64,000 nt of DNA from Zelopaecilomyces penicillatus (GCA_005765155.1 VCCP01000006.1:2430501-2494500), one strand, 5' to 3'; positions 24,171-35,520 are shown, counted from the stretch's first letter. Translations and numbers: made by a program. The notes: generated by a model from the sequence alone, not told the origin.

Positions 24171-24322
24171 ATTATAATAAACCTTTTAATTATAAGGGAC
24201 TCTTAATTATAATAGATCTTCTAGTTATAAAACACCCTCGTTCACAACAGACCTTCTGATAGCAAGGCACTATCATTATAACAGACCTTCTTGTCACGTA
24301 GCACCATTAGTTATAACAGGCT
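24171..24322 (+). repeat. 34-35 bp tandem repeat across the AT/GC boundary
   Basis: Units are 24171-24205, 24206-24240, 24241-24274 and 24275-24308, with a partial unit after. The consensus start is ATTATAACAGACCTTCT. The two right units keep CAGACC; the two left units read TAGATC and TAAACC. More decayed units may extend left toward 24030. Confidence 0.75.
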
Positions 24323-24934
24323 GCAATTTCAAACAAACAGGCCTTTTTAGGTCCGGCTAGTATAGAGGCACGTATCACAGAAGTTCCGTTACCGGTGGAG
24401 CCAATACCGGCTCTAGCAGCTTTTGCATGACAGCCAGACCGACAAGTTGGTAACAAACATACCCTGAATCTGTTACTCCACGACAAGCATAATGCTTTCA
24501 GCCCCCATCTCACATTTGAACTACTAGGATTATTTCTGTCAGGTGTATTTGAGGTTACATGATACCACCGTTAGTAATAATGACATTCAAAACTTGCAAC
24601 TTCGAGTCTAGGAATTACCAGTGCTAGTGCCGTTAATGGCAAGTAGTGGGTCGCAATCAATCAACACAGTAACGATCAACACGAGCACGTAAGAGGGGTT
24701 GTTTGTCACTACAGCAACGCACTACACCGTCAGGAAGTACAAGCCTTCAGGTGGATTTTCTACTAGAATAGTCGTCACTTTGACTGGTCTAAGGTCGCAC
24801 AGCGCCGTCAACGCAGCTGAGGTTTACATCCAGGACATCAAGCACAAGATTTTTCATCAGCCAGACGAAACTCAGCGTGACCATTAACACAAACGTTAGG
24901 GCTTTTCAGACTGCGAAAATCTTAATAAGTCAGC
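24323..24934. promoter_or_regulatory. Intergenic region and promoter of the MadBub gene
   Basis: This is the first ordinary-composition DNA after the AT-rich block. Short open frames here (24307-24513, 24699-24887) show no family resemblance. No TATA box or specific operator could be assigned. Confidence 0.4.
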
Positions 24935-27900
24935 ATGGCGGATTCAGAAGAATTGATCAACTTCGATGTGATCGAAGACCAGAAGGAGAACATACAATCT
25001 CTGCCTGGAGGTCGCTCTGCGAGGAAGCTTGCCCAACTATACTCGCCCACCTCTCTCCACCAACTAGCTACACCGACGCCATCGGACACGAAGAATGTCA
25101 ACGACTGCATTCGCGCTGAATACGAGGCAGAGATACAGAGCCTTTCTGAATCGGATGATCCTCTAGATGTATTTGATCGTTATGTTAGATGGACGCTTGA
25201 TGCTTATCCTTCAACACAAGCAACGCCTCAGTCACAACTCCATACTCTTCTCGAGCGTGCGACGAGAACGTTTATCAAATCAAGCCAGTATAAAAATGAC
25301 CCGAGATATCTAAAACTGTGGATGCATTACATTCATTTTTTCTCTGATTCGCCTCGAGAAACATACATGTTTCTATCTCGTCACTGCATTGGTGAAACCC
25401 TTGCTCTCTTTTACGAAGAGTATGCTGCGTGGCTAGAGGGTGCTGGGCGCTGGGCACAAGCGGAGGAGGTTTATAAACTTGGTATGGAGCGAGAGGCTCG
25501 CCCGGCTCAGAGACTCATGCGAAAGTTCAAAGAGTTTGAACAGAGGCTTGCCCAGCAACCAGAAGCTGCGGCAGAACCATCTTCGCCGGCTTTGCCAACT
25601 ATACGCCCTGCGCTAGCGGCCAAAGTTGATCCATTTGATGTTCCATCGCGACCGATCGATCCACAAGCTGCCCCGCAGCACAGTGGCGGCAACGCGGCTT
25701 CGTCAAAGCCATCTAAATCAAAACTTATGATCTTCTCGGATGCTGATACCAAGCCGTCGGCATTCTCATCGACAGCTGCGGGGTCTAAGGGGTGGGACAC
25801 CATCGGGTCCATTACTGATCGGAAGAAAGAAAATATCACAGAGCCAAAGCCGTGGGCTGGAGAAATCCTCAATGCCGGCAGCAAGAAGTCCACATCTGCC
25901 AAAATGGCAGTTTTTAGGGATATGGTAAGTTTCTTCCCTTCCTGCAATCCTCTTATGACGCCCAAATGTTGATGGGAATAGGACTAATGTCTAAATGGTC
26001 GTAATTATGTAATTCAGTCAATTTCTCAAATACAGAACATTGTCGTCATTCCATCCAAAAGTCAAGTAACAGTACATCCACAAACAGGGAAAAAGGAGTG
26101 CATTTTTGTTAACCTCTCCATAATATATCCAACACCAGAGGAGCCTGGCACTGAACTAAGTTTTGAAGAGATAATTGCCGCAAATCGGGGCTGGCTTGAT
26201 CACTCCTGGGGTATTGAAACTGTAGACAAGAGCTTCGTCTCAGATCATGCTGGCGCCATGGACGATTTGGACAGAATCAGTTCGCAACACTTTCAGAAGC
26301 TGGTCATTCACCAGGATCCTGGTCTATTTGACGAGAATGGGATAGCAAAGGAGCCTTCCAGAGGGCAGCGGGGAGGGAGAAAGAAGAAGACCATGGATGT
26401 CAATGAGACGCAAATCAGTAAGTCATTATGCCACTTACTCCGTCATAGAATTGCAATCAACTGAGCAATTTAGTCAAAACAAAATTGGATTCACCTTCAG
26501 GACCAAGGATCCGGAAGAAGAATGATTCGGAGCCAACAATGACTTTACATACGAAGGCGGCTACAGATGATATATATGATATATTTAATGCGCCATTGAA
26601 ACAGTGTACTGAAATGGACGCGGAGAGTGCGGATGAAGATGATTATGAGACAGATGAAGAATACACCAGTGACGCGGAAAGCACTGGTACTACAAAGCAA
26701 ATCGATACAAGCGAGCACGGTGATGATGAGATATCTGATATTAAGAGCGTGAGCGAATGGTCAGATTTTTCGACTCGTAAACACGTTCCAGTTGTGGATG
26801 GGGAGGGAGCCAACACAGAACGAAACGAAACACTAATATCCGACTTCATAAAGGGCAATATGCCAGAAGGGCCCATACAGGAAATCTCATTTCAAGACGT
26901 AGTCGAAGATGGGTCAGATACAGTGGATTTTCCTCCCAGAACGCGCACAATCTTTGTGCCACTGCCTCCAGAAGATTACGAACCACCGACTCGACCATAT
27001 AGGGATCCGGCCGAGGTGGCAAATAATCGACTCCCGTTCATGACACCCATTACCGAGAGAACTGAAGCTTCACTTGATGTTAACACGGAGTACTCGGAAC
27101 AATTCAAGACGCCGAGTAAACACGAGTGCTCGTTTTTATATCTTGAGGGTGAAGATGAGCACTCCACTTTGGAGCCATTGAGCAGCCCGTTGCAGGAGAT
27201 CTTACAAGAGGAACACCCAAAGTTGGAGATTAGAGAGCCACTAGCTCCCAAAGTACCAGAAGCTTTGAGTAAAGCAAGCTCAGCTAGACCACCTATTTCT
27301 AAGGGACCCGTCATTAAGGAACTTCAATGCAGCCCCGTTGATGAGACCATACGCCAGGAAATCGTAGCTACTCTACAACCTCCCTTAACTTCTTATTCGG
27401 ACTTGTATGACTATAGGGAGCAGAAATATGAGCGCAGCAACGATATTCGCAAATATGCTAAGGCTCTTGGCAAAATTGGGAAGAATAATACAGACAAAAC
27501 CATACCTCAGCCCACACCATTGATACTTGAGTTTCCAAGCGGTTCCTCCAAGTACAGTATCAAACGAGAATTAGGTGCGGGGGCTTTCGCGCCAGTATAT
27601 TTGGTGGAAAACTCCGTCCCTAGAGAAGTGGTCGATGTTGAGAACTCAGATATGGTCATGGGACAAGGCGCTTTCGCCATACACCATCGCGACAGCATCG
27701 AGGCTATGAAGATGGAGTCGCCGCCCAATCCTTGGGAATTTTATGTAATGCGTTTGGCCCACTCACGCCTCGGGCCGCAACATCGAGCAACCATGTCAAT
27801 TTCCTACGCCCATGAGTTGCGACTCTACAGGGATGAGGCCTTTCTCTTCCTACCTTATCACCCCTATGGTACTTTGCTGGATGTTGTCAATTTCTTCCGT

Positions 27901-28584
27901 GCTGAACCCTCTGGCATTATGGATGAACAGTTAGCTATGTTCTTTGCCATCGAGCTCATGCGCACTGTTGAAGGATTACATGCCAAGTCCGTCATTCACG
28001 GCGACCTAAAAGCTGACAATTGTTTGTTACGGCTGGACTCGGGTGAACAAGTTTTATCTAGTCATTGGTTTGCCAATGGAGGTGGCGGCTGGTCAACACG
28101 CGGTGTTGTACTCATCGATTTTGGGCGTGGCATCGACATGAGGGCATTTCTTCCAGAAGTTGAGTTTATTGCAGACTGGAAGACGTCAGCCCAAGACTGT
28201 CCTGAAATGCGGGAAGGCCGTCCCTGGACATGGCAGATTGACTACTACGGACTAGCTGGCACAATTCATTGTCTCCTCTTTGGCAAGTACATTGAAACAG
28301 TGCGATACGACCAAGGTGGCCTCGGTCGGACAGGTCGCAAGTACAAAATCCGGGAAAGTCTGAAGAGATATTGGCAGACTGAACTCTGGTCTGATTGTTT
28401 TGAGGTCTTACTCAACCCAACTTCTTTTGCCGTCAACGAGGATTGTGGCAAGATGCCTGTCTTGAAGTCGATGAGGGGCATCCGGGAAAGAATGGAAATG
28501 TGGCTGGAGGCGAACTGCGAAAGGGGAGTCGGTCTCAAGTCTTCCATGGGGAAGTTGGAGGCATTTGCCAGAAATCGTAAGTGA
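24935..28584 (+). CDS. BUB1: Spindle checkpoint kinase of the MadBub type (Bub1/Mad3)
   Basis: This kinetochore protein kinase of the spindle assembly checkpoint is predicted at 1160 aa from three exons: 24935-25924, 26036-26417 and 26474-28584. An in-frame alternative acceptor at 26017 would add 6 residues. The N-terminus has a KEN box (residues 17-19, EDQKENI) before the Mad3/Bub1 TPR region (about 60-195). A second KEN lies near residues 299-302 (RKKENITEPKPW), preceded by an acidic ABBA-like stretch (IFSDAD). Exon 2 carries the Bub3-binding GLEBS-type block (LSFEEIIAANRGW). The C-terminal kinase domain has a glycine loop (LGAGAFAPVY, about 822), AMKME with the ATP-binding Lys, HGDLKADN (about 965) and LIDFG (about 1004). 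Two KEN boxes plus an apparently complete kinase mark an unsplit MadBub. The neighbour at 28908 is convergent. Confidence 0.95.
25925..26035 (+). other. Intron 1 of MadBub gene
   Basis: GTAAGT donor after an ATG codon (phase 0) and CAG acceptor at 26033-26035. ACTAAT near 25983 is a possible branch site. A CAG at 26015-26017 is an alternative acceptor in the same frame. Confidence 0.8.
26418..26473 (+). other. Intron 2 of MadBub gene
   Basis: GTAAGT donor in phase 1, CTGAG branch-like element at 26461 and TAG acceptor at 26471-26473. A CAG at 26498-26500 also keeps the frame but lies farther from the branch. Confidence 0.75.
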
Positions 28585-28907
28585 TTTGAAAGAGGGAAGC
28601 ACAAAGCCTCGGCCATGATTATGACGTAGACATTACCAAAACAAGTGACAGCAACCACGGGAAGTTGAATTGCTCTGAGCAGAGATGTCCCGTCTGTCTG
28701 TCTACATGCACATGCGTCGATTAATCGCCTGAGCGATCCAGCACCCTCGGCAAATAAATCACCAACTCAACAATATTACCTAGGCCCAGCCGCGTGACCC
28801 ACTATTGTACATGTTCGACTATGACCAAATTATTATCCTGTTTCACAATCAACACAAACTGCAGTGCGACTGTGGAGGCTACATCCGAAACTGTGGCTGT
28901 TAAAATC
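28585..28907. other. 3' intergenic region between convergent MadBub and APN1 genes
   Basis: 323 bp hold the two 3' ends. No coding potential, RNA gene or repeat was recognised. Confidence 0.6.
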
Positions 28908-30329
28908 CTATTCGCTTTCGTCATCGCTCAGGTTCATTTTCTTTTTTCTTGAAGTAGGCGCCATTTTCTTAGCAGTTTTCTGTGCCTTCTTGTCCACTTG
29001 GTCCTGTATTCTTCTCCTCTCCTCAGTGCCCCTGGCGTGAAGCTCCTCGGACAATTGGCGAAACTCATCAGTATCGAGATCCATGCCGACAAGACTCTCC
29101 AGCAACTTGATTTCCTCAGCCCATATACTTTTATCCTCCACGGACTTTCCATCTAGACCTTTCTTATCTATGGGTGTCTCTAATACCATCGGCATGTTCT
29201 GGAAAGCTTTTTCGTTCATGATGCAGTGGAATGCTTGTAGCCCCAGAAAGCCCGTGCCAATGTTCGCGTGCAGGTCCCGGTTTGAGTTGAAGGGAGCTTT
29301 GCTGTCGTTCACTGTGATCAGGTTGGGTCAGTTTGCGCAAATGAGTGGGCAGGAATCAAGACATACAGTGAAAGGCTTTCAAATATCCTGCGCCGACAAT
29401 ATTGTTGAAGGAATTCATCGTTTCTTTGAAAGCATCCAGGGTCCGCAAATCATACCCTGCTGCAAAAGCATGACAAGTATCAATACAGACTCCCACACGA
29501 GACTTGTCATCCACCAGAGCAATAATATCCCGCAGATCTTCCCAAGTGGCACCAACCACGTTACCACTCCCTGCCATATTTTCTAGCACTGTTACAACAG
29601 TCTTAGTGGCCCTGTGAGCCTTGTTCAACTGTGAAGCTATGCGCCCTATTGCTGCCGCTTTCGTGTCACCGCCCGTAGATCCTGGGTGGAAATTGTATAG
29701 CTTGATACCCAGCTCTTCACAGCGGCCGAGATCGTCAATAAAGCTGTCATATGCCTGAGCAGCTTTGGTCTCATCGGCCTGGGCGAGATTGACAAGATAG
29801 GAGCCATGCGGTAGTGCATGTTCGGTAGCACTATAGCTATGCTTTTTGCAATTGCTGATAAACAGATCCCGTGATTCGGGGGTAATTGGAGGGTTTGTCC
29901 ACTTGCGCTGGGACTTGAGAAACAGGGCAAAGGAATTGGCTCCGATCTGCACGGCATTCGCCACCGAATTCTGTACTCCTAGTGATACCCTTTAGTCTAT
30001 AATTTATTATAAACAATGCCGGGCAGAGAATGCATACCTCCGGCAGCACTGACGTGGGCGCCAATGTACATAGACCTCTTGAGGGAGGAAATTGTTGTCC
30101 TGCTCGCTAGTGGCGTCATGTCATTTTCATTAGCCTTGACCTTGCGCTTTTTGGTCACTTTCGCTGGTAACGCTGCCGCGCCTGCGCCTGACTCTGGTCT
30201 TCTATTCCGTTTCACTGCTGTCTTGGTAAACGAGTCTTCGGGGGGTACAACTGAACTTCCTGTCAGCGCTTGAACCTCGTTGTCGCTGAAGTTAGTTGCT
30301 AGTCTCTTTCTCAAAGACATGCGTGGCAT
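28908..30329 (-). CDS. APN1: AP endonuclease of the endonuclease IV family (Apn1)
   Basis: This is a base excision repair enzyme that cuts 5' to abasic sites and trims blocked 3' ends using a metal cluster. It is predicted at 435 aa from three exons on the - strand: 30329-30038, 29978-29367 and 29311-28908. After splicing the first block reads YIGAHVSAAGG|VQNSVANAVQ across intron 1, and intron 2 joins LKAFH|LNDSKAPF. Family metal-ligand blocks are visible: AHVSAAGG, YNFHPGS, VLENMAG, IDTCHAF, HLNDSK, DLHANIGTG and PMVLETP. Basic stretches at the N-terminus (TKKRKVK) and C-terminus (SRKKKMN) look like nuclear localisation signals. The N-terminal extension of about 85 residues before the barrel is longer than in bacterial Nfo. 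Start chosen: the ATG at 30329; a second ATG follows three codons later. Confidence 0.95.
29312..29366 (-). other. Intron 2 of APN1
   Basis: 55 bp, GTATGT donor and CACAG acceptor on the - strand. It splits the Leu codon of the FHLNDSK block, whose reconstruction confirms the junction. Confidence 0.88.
29979..30037 (-). other. Intron 1 of APN1
   Basis: 59 bp, GTATGC donor and ACTAG acceptor on the - strand. The junction restores the conserved AAGGVQNSV sequence. Confidence 0.88.
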
Positions 30330-30818
30330 TGCGAGGGATTGAAAGTCAAGGTCGCGGGTAGTGGTAGTTTGTCCGATAATGAGCTTGCACCAGATCCTGG
30401 AATTGGCCTAGTAACAGGTACTCCAAACATAGAGCAGTTGCCATCATCATCCTCCAGTCAAGACGAGTGTGAGGTGAGAAACCACACAACGCGAAGTCAG
30501 GTGACTCGGAGGTTATGTCCCTTGCTCAATATACTGAGGACGTGGTAGCTCTGCACGACTTATGAATAGCAGGCACGCATTCCAATTCACAAAGATCTAT
30601 TAAGAAGCTCAAATTATTCCTGATACAAGAAGACATTTTCTTGTCAAGTCATTGCTACAGTTGTACGCTCCATCAATAAAACCCAGACTCCTATCAGTAC
30701 TGATATTTTCACCACAGACCTGGATAAAGAGATAAAGAAGCGATCCCCCCCCCTCCAAGTCAAACATACACAAGAGATACATTACCAACTATGACCCATA
30801 TACAAGCGGAGAAACTCT
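30330..30818. other. Intergenic region between DGA1 3' end and APN1 5' end
   Basis: About 490 bp with no convincing gene. A C8 run lies near 30746-30753. It must contain the APN1 promoter and the DGA1 3' UTR. Confidence 0.5.
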
Positions 30819-32024
30819 TTAAGAAATTATCTGAAGATCAGATATCCTGCTTGGCGCAAATTGGTCTTTGTATGTCTCCCAAATCCTCTCAATTTCTTGT
30901 ACATAAAGTTCGTGATACCGATCAATCTCATCTTGATCCGGTTGTCCGTCTTTAGCTGCATGAATCTCAATCGGCTTGCCCACGACAATGTTGACTGGTC
31001 TGCGGTACGGCATCAGACCCACGTCATAATTGAGTAGACCGCGCCCATGGAGCGCCGGGATCGTAAATTTGAAAACTCTGAGCACAAACATCTGAATCTT
31101 GTGCACTAGGGGGTGAGTCCTGGGACTCAGCTGATCATATAAGTCGTTTTCCCCAAAAGCAACAACAGGTACTAGGTCAGCTCCCATTCGCAGCGCCATC
31201 TTCACAAAGCCCTTACGGCCTTTTAAAACGAGTCGGAAAGAACCAGGTTGAGCCTCGAGGGATTCACGTGCCCCACCAATTACAATTGTCACTGCACGGC
31301 CTTCTCCGTCATTCTTGGCCCCCCCCTTGCTCAGGGTGTTTCGGATAGAATCCTTGGACACCGATCTCATTCCCATGGCCAATATCCAGTCACGGTAGAA
31401 AGGGAGACGGAAGTTGGAGTCCAAGGTCAAAAGGCTGTTTGTAATGCCAGGAAATTTTTGTGAAAAACCAAGGGCATTGGTGCCAAAAGCACACCATGCG
31501 CCATGAGAAATGATTCCGTGGGGGTGGTAACCGAATATGTATTTCTTATTGGGTGGAAGATCATGTGTTTTGTGTAGACGCATGGGAAAATAGGCGGCAA
31601 AAAGCTTCCATAAGTGAAGCGATCTCAAATATTCGGATCGATAGGAGAGTTTGCCATCTGTGGCGGCTGCGGATATTGAAAGATGCGCCAGGTAAGGGAC
31701 CAATATAGGCCAAGAAAGAGGGTTGGCGCAGGTAAACCAGAAGACCGACACGAGCACAACAATAGTCATACAATGGAAAAGGACGGCAGCGGTCTGCAAA
31801 CGACGAGAAAATGGTATGCGAAGAGGGGCGAATCGGATTCCTCCAGCCCTCCAAGCTTCTACCTCGTGGCTCAAGCCAGATGACTCTGTGGAAAGCTGTG
31901 GATACGGTGTGCTGTCTCGAGATTTTTCGTTGTCTCCGTTGACAACGACGGTTGCACAAGGTTTCCCCCCATCTTTTGTTGTGCCCGATTTGGCAGTGTC
32001 GTTAACATGGACACTCGGCGCCAT
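30819..32024 (-). CDS. DGA1: Diacylglycerol O-acyltransferase, DGAT2 family
   Basis: This enzyme uses acyl-CoA to esterify diacylglycerol, the last step of triacylglycerol synthesis, at the ER and lipid droplets. The single-exon protein is 401 aa from the ATG at 32024-32022 (MAPSVHVND); the open frame extends four codons upstream to a GTG, which I do not take as the start. A hydrophobic hairpin covers about residues 77-119 (LQTAAVLFHCMTIVVLV and on). YFP at 145-147 and HPHG at 167-170 are DGAT2 signatures, with IISHGAWCAFGTNALGF after them. The C-terminal half has RKGFVKMALRMGADLVPVVA, a typical acyltransferase block. A disordered 60-residue N-terminus precedes the membrane part. The next gene on this strand upstream is the C2H2 regulator, 1.7 kb away. 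Confidence 0.93.
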   Translation of the reverse strand: MAPSVHVNDTAKSGTTKDGGKPCATVVVNGDNEKSRDSTPYPQLSTESSGLSHEVEAWRAGGIRFAPLRIPFSRRLQTAAVLFHCMTIVVLVSVFWFTCANPLSWPILVPYLAHLSISAAATDGKLSYRSEYLRSLHLWKLFAAYFPMRLHKTHDLPPNKKYIFGYHPHGIISHGAWCAFGTNALGFSQKFPGITNSLLTLDSNFRLPFYRDWILAMGMRSVSKDSIRNTLSKGGAKNDGEGRAVTIVIGGARESLEAQPGSFRLVLKGRKGFVKMALRMGADLVPVVAFGENDLYDQLSPRTHPLVHKIQMFVLRVFKFTIPALHGRGLLNYDVGLMPYRRPVNIVVGKPIEIHAAKDGQPDQDEIDRYHELYVQEIERIWETYKDQFAPSRISDLQIIS

Positions 32025-33708
32025 CTTGGTGTTCACGACGGGAGTGTAGGTTCAATGGGACCGCGGAATGTTATCTCTTAGCACTCTGTATCGGTTAGGC
32101 ATATCGGTTAGCGTCGCTTTTTTGAGGGAAATGAGAGAATAAACGTAACAGCGGCATCGTCGACTTGCCTCGCAGCATTGGAAAGGCTGAGTGGTGCGTC
32201 CTGTGATGATGTTCGAATGTTCAGGTGGTGTTGATGAGCGGAGTTGGCGTTACCTATTTAATCAAATCTGTGTCTGATGAGACAGTAAACTAGGTAAGTA
32301 GATATGACTGCGTTAGAAACAGGATGTATTTTCAGAAAAGTGTTTATTTTCGCTCTCAGTAACAATGGAAGATGTCGCGGCGTTGCCGCTGCAAGCCCTC
32401 GGCACCAAGTTAAACGACTGGGCCATAGGCCATCGGGAACGCCGAGTCAAGTCGGCATCGCTGCCGAGTTTGAAAGGCTGAGAGTATGTGGGCCATGAAC
32501 AAGACCATAATTACATCAAGTGTACTTACTGGACCGCTGCGATGTTGTTGCATAGAGTATGACCGTTGCCGTGCCGTCCTGTCAGTTCTGTTCTCGGCGT
32601 TCTTGAATGCTGATGGCTGACGGCTTGGCTAGATGTTGGTTGGGGCTAGAGCTGACTGATGTAAGCTGGCAAATTTTTTTGACAGAGCTTGCGCAACGTA
32701 ACTAACCGCTAGGTAGTAGACTAAAGATCGGCTATATTTCTCTTGCCTCGGGATCAACAAACTGACAGGCGCACTGCAAGGTCTGACAGATATGAAAAAT
32801 AACAAGCCTCATACGGGTGCACGAACAGTGAGGGGCTCGTCGCATGACGTACAATATTGTACATGGTACAAAGCCACCTTCTACTATGTACGTACCTGGA
32901 CATAACTTCCAAATTAAATGTAAGGTAGAGGCACCTACCCTAGTCATTGCTGGGGCTGCGATGGACACACGAGTTATTGCGGCCATCCACCCGTGTGTCT
33001 GTGCCTGGGAACACATCCCTCAACACTGAGGGATTAATGCCTTCGTTCTTTCAATTCTCGTTTCCATCCTCTTTGTTTCTCAATCTAACTATAAACTAAC
33101 GCCTGCTCCTTTGAACATAGCAAAATGATACAAAGTGTAGTCCAGAATACATGGCTAGCGCACGTCGGAGACTTCGGGATATTCGGAGTTTTTCTTTGAT
33201 ATTCACGTTGCCTATCATGAACCCCACTAGTATCTTCCGTTTCCGATGCAAGTGGTCCTCATGCATGAGCAGGGGCATTGCCGCATCAAAGGCCCACTCC
33301 TTGTGCACGTCCAAAGGGCAGCCCTGACCAACGTAGATTTCGTTTTCACAGATAGGTATTCGTACGAGCAAAACCATCAGCGAAGTTTGCCGGTGGCGGC
33401 AAGATATCAACTGGAGAATTGCCGTTTTGGGGTCACATCTACACTAGGGTGGCAATGCATGGCCCATCAGAAGTCTGCCAAAGACGAGAACAATATTGAA
33501 ATGCATAGACCTTGATATGATACAATGCAACACCAACACAAATTATCCGGTTGCCATGACTTCCGTGGAGGTCCCTACCATCCACTGCCTAGTCCAGGCC
33601 CAAAACGCCTCAACACGATGCCTCAAACATTCGAGACGCTTGAGCAACGAGCTATGTACCAACTGGTACTGACAACAAAACTGCAAATGCTGTGCAGTAC
33701 AGTGTCTC
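32025..33708. other. Intergenic region upstream of DGA1
   Basis: About 1.7 kb without a convincing gene; short open frames on both strands show no recognisable family. It holds the DGA1 promoter and the 3' UTR of the C2H2 gene. GTACAATATTGTAC at 32849-32862 is a perfect 14-bp palindrome, next to several GTAC motifs. Confidence 0.5.
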
Positions 33709-35520
33709 TCACACCGTTGCAGTACCATCAAGCGCTTCGTCTTGCTTTTTTATTCCAGCAATCTCTTGATCAAGCAATTCCACTTTCTCAGTCAACGCCT
33801 TGATCTTGTCCTCCAATGTCTGTATGTAGGCCCATACGCTTGGGTCACTCTGCGCAAACATGTTGCCACTGTCGCCAGCAGGGGCTGCTCCGCTTGAAGT
33901 ACGGCCATGAGCGAACCCCCCCGAGTTTGGTGCTACAAACCCTGGATGTGAAAGCCCAGGTAACTTTGGCCGGGCCTGGCCGTTATGAGGAGATTGTAAC
34001 TCGGATGGTCGGCGGCCCATCTGCTGCTGTTGAAAGTGCTGAGGCAGACTGGGTGATCTCTGTCGAATTACGCTCGACGACTCGTGTATGTGTATGCCAG
34101 GGCTCAATGCTTTTGGGCTCTCCGTCATGCCAGCCTGAGAATACATGACTGAATTTCCACCACCAACCGGTACAGATGACACACTAGTGTTGGGGGTGTG
34201 GCTGCTGGCCATGCTATTTGGTGCATTAGAGGAAACTGCAGTACTGACAACTTGACCCGAGTTGACACCTGGAGGATATAGCCCACTAGCTACTGTTCGT
34301 GGTCCACTGGGGGGGTAGGTTCGCGAATGGGTAGCGAACTGGTCGCCCGGAACCCCAGAAACATGCTGCGAACTGATGCTGGGCAGACTCTGCCGCCTGA
34401 ACTCTTCATCATCTCCATTGTCAAAGGGCAGGACTGACATGGCTGACTCATCTCCATCACCCAAACTATGGTCCATATCATCGCCATCAGCAAAACTTCC
34501 CATACTGGATCTCCTGCCAGCACAACCGCCAGCTCCTTTGTTGTGTCGAGCCAGCGCGTCCCCCCTAGCAAACTTGCGGTCGCACTTGGGGCACACATGC
34601 GGCTTCTCTCCAGTGTGTAGTTTACCGTGACGTTTTAGATCATGAAGGCGACGAAAACGCATCTGACATTCGGTACAAACGTAGGGTTTCTCTTGGCTAT
34701 GTGTTAGGAGGTGGCTTTTGAGATTGTGATGTCGAGTAAATTCTGTGTTGCAATAAGGGCACTTATGTTTCTTGCCATTGGAGGATGTCGGGGAGTTTTG
34801 CATTTGTGTAGGTATCGGGAAACTTATTCCGCGAGTAGGAGGCTCCGGCAAATTCGTACCTGCTTGCAATGAGCCAGGGTACGAAAGGGAACCCGAATGC
34901 GCCTTATCTTCCTGAACTGCAATATGTTGCTGAGGGGGAAGCGAGCCGCTTTTATCATCCACATCCATTGCGGTCGGGCTTTCGGTAACGGGCACATCGG
35001 CGATGCTTGCAGAACTTTGTGGACTTAGATCCATACGATCCTCACCGCGACCGGTGCTGCCTTGTGACAGCGACAGCGCCGCAACGGCATTGACGGGTTT
35101 AGACGACGGTTCCATGGCAGCGGTTGGAGCAGGCTGAGGAGTATCTGAAGAAGGGCTCATGACTGAGACTCCTCCCGTCATGAGAGAGACCAATGCCCTG
35201 TGGCTGGAATTATCGCTTATTGCGTCAAAGCTTGAGGAAGGCTCTTCTACTCTATGGCGCCGCTCGTCTTCAAGCGCAGCAGCGCCGGTCAACACTGGGA
35301 AAGACGGGCGCGTCTCGAATGTCAACCTGGCAACTTTGGTCGGCGACCCCAGTGAATTAAGCTGCTGCGCAGCAAGAGAGCGCGGCGAGGGAGATTGAGA
35401 CTCGCGACGTCGTTTATGATGTGTCGCGGTGTCGTCGGTTGGGATAGGCGGAGAAGGGGTTTGTGCTGAGGCAGTCGGCTGCGGAGTTTCGGCTGCAACA
35501 ACGCCGATATTGGATGCCAT
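33709..35520 (-). CDS. C2H2 zinc-finger transcription factor (three fingers, C-terminal coiled coil)
   Basis: A single-exon nuclear regulator of 603 aa. Three adjacent C2H2 units occupy about residues 251-335: HKCPYCNTEFTRHHNLKSH, YVCTECQMRFRRLHDLKRH and HVCPKCDRKFARGDALARH. The linkers are TGEKP-like, so sequence-specific DNA binding is expected. The third finger runs into CAGRRSSMGSF, possibly a phosphorylation site. The flanks are long, serine/proline-rich and low complexity. An N-terminal basic stretch (HHKRRRES) could be a nuclear localisation signal. The C-terminus (IQTLEDKIKALTEKVELLDQ) is a predicted coiled coil, suggesting dimerisation. The finger set resembles regulators conserved across filamentous ascomycetes, but I cannot assign a named orthologue or target. 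The start ATG is at the very end of the frame (35520). Confidence 0.88.
   Translation of the reverse strand: MASNIGVVAAETPQPTASAQTPSPPIPTDDTATHHKRRRESQSPSPRSLAAQQLNSLGSPTKVARLTFETRPSFPVLTGAAALEDERRHRVEEPSSSFDAISDNSSHRALVSLMTGGVSVMSPSSDTPQPAPTAAMEPSSKPVNAVAALSLSQGSTGRGEDRMDLSPQSSASIADVPVTESPTAMDVDDKSGSLPPQQHIAVQEDKAHSGSLSYPGSLQAGTNLPEPPTRGISFPIPTQMQNSPTSSNGKKHKCPYCNTEFTRHHNLKSHLLTHSQEKPYVCTECQMRFRRLHDLKRHGKLHTGEKPHVCPKCDRKFARGDALARHNKGAGGCAGRRSSMGSFADGDDMDHSLGDGDESAMSVLPFDNGDDEEFRRQSLPSISSQHVSGVPGDQFATHSRTYPPSGPRTVASGLYPPGVNSGQVVSTAVSSNAPNSMASSHTPNTSVSSVPVGGGNSVMYSQAGMTESPKALSPGIHIHESSSVIRQRSPSLPQHFQQQQMGRRPSELQSPHNGQARPKLPGLSHPGFVAPNSGGFAHGRTSSGAAPAGDSGNMFAQSDPSVWAYIQTLEDKIKALTEKVELLDQEIAGIKKQDEALDGTATV

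Noticed and set aside
24307..24887. Short open frames before the MadBub gene
   Set aside because: They are 60-70 codons with no family resemblance and lie in the promoter region and tandem repeat.
25507..25965. 152-codon open frame antisense to MadBub exon 1
   Set aside because: It lies wholly inside a well supported exon and resembles no family.
32025..32036. GTG start extending DGA1 by four codons
   Set aside because: GTG is not a usual start in nuclear genes, and an ATG follows immediately.
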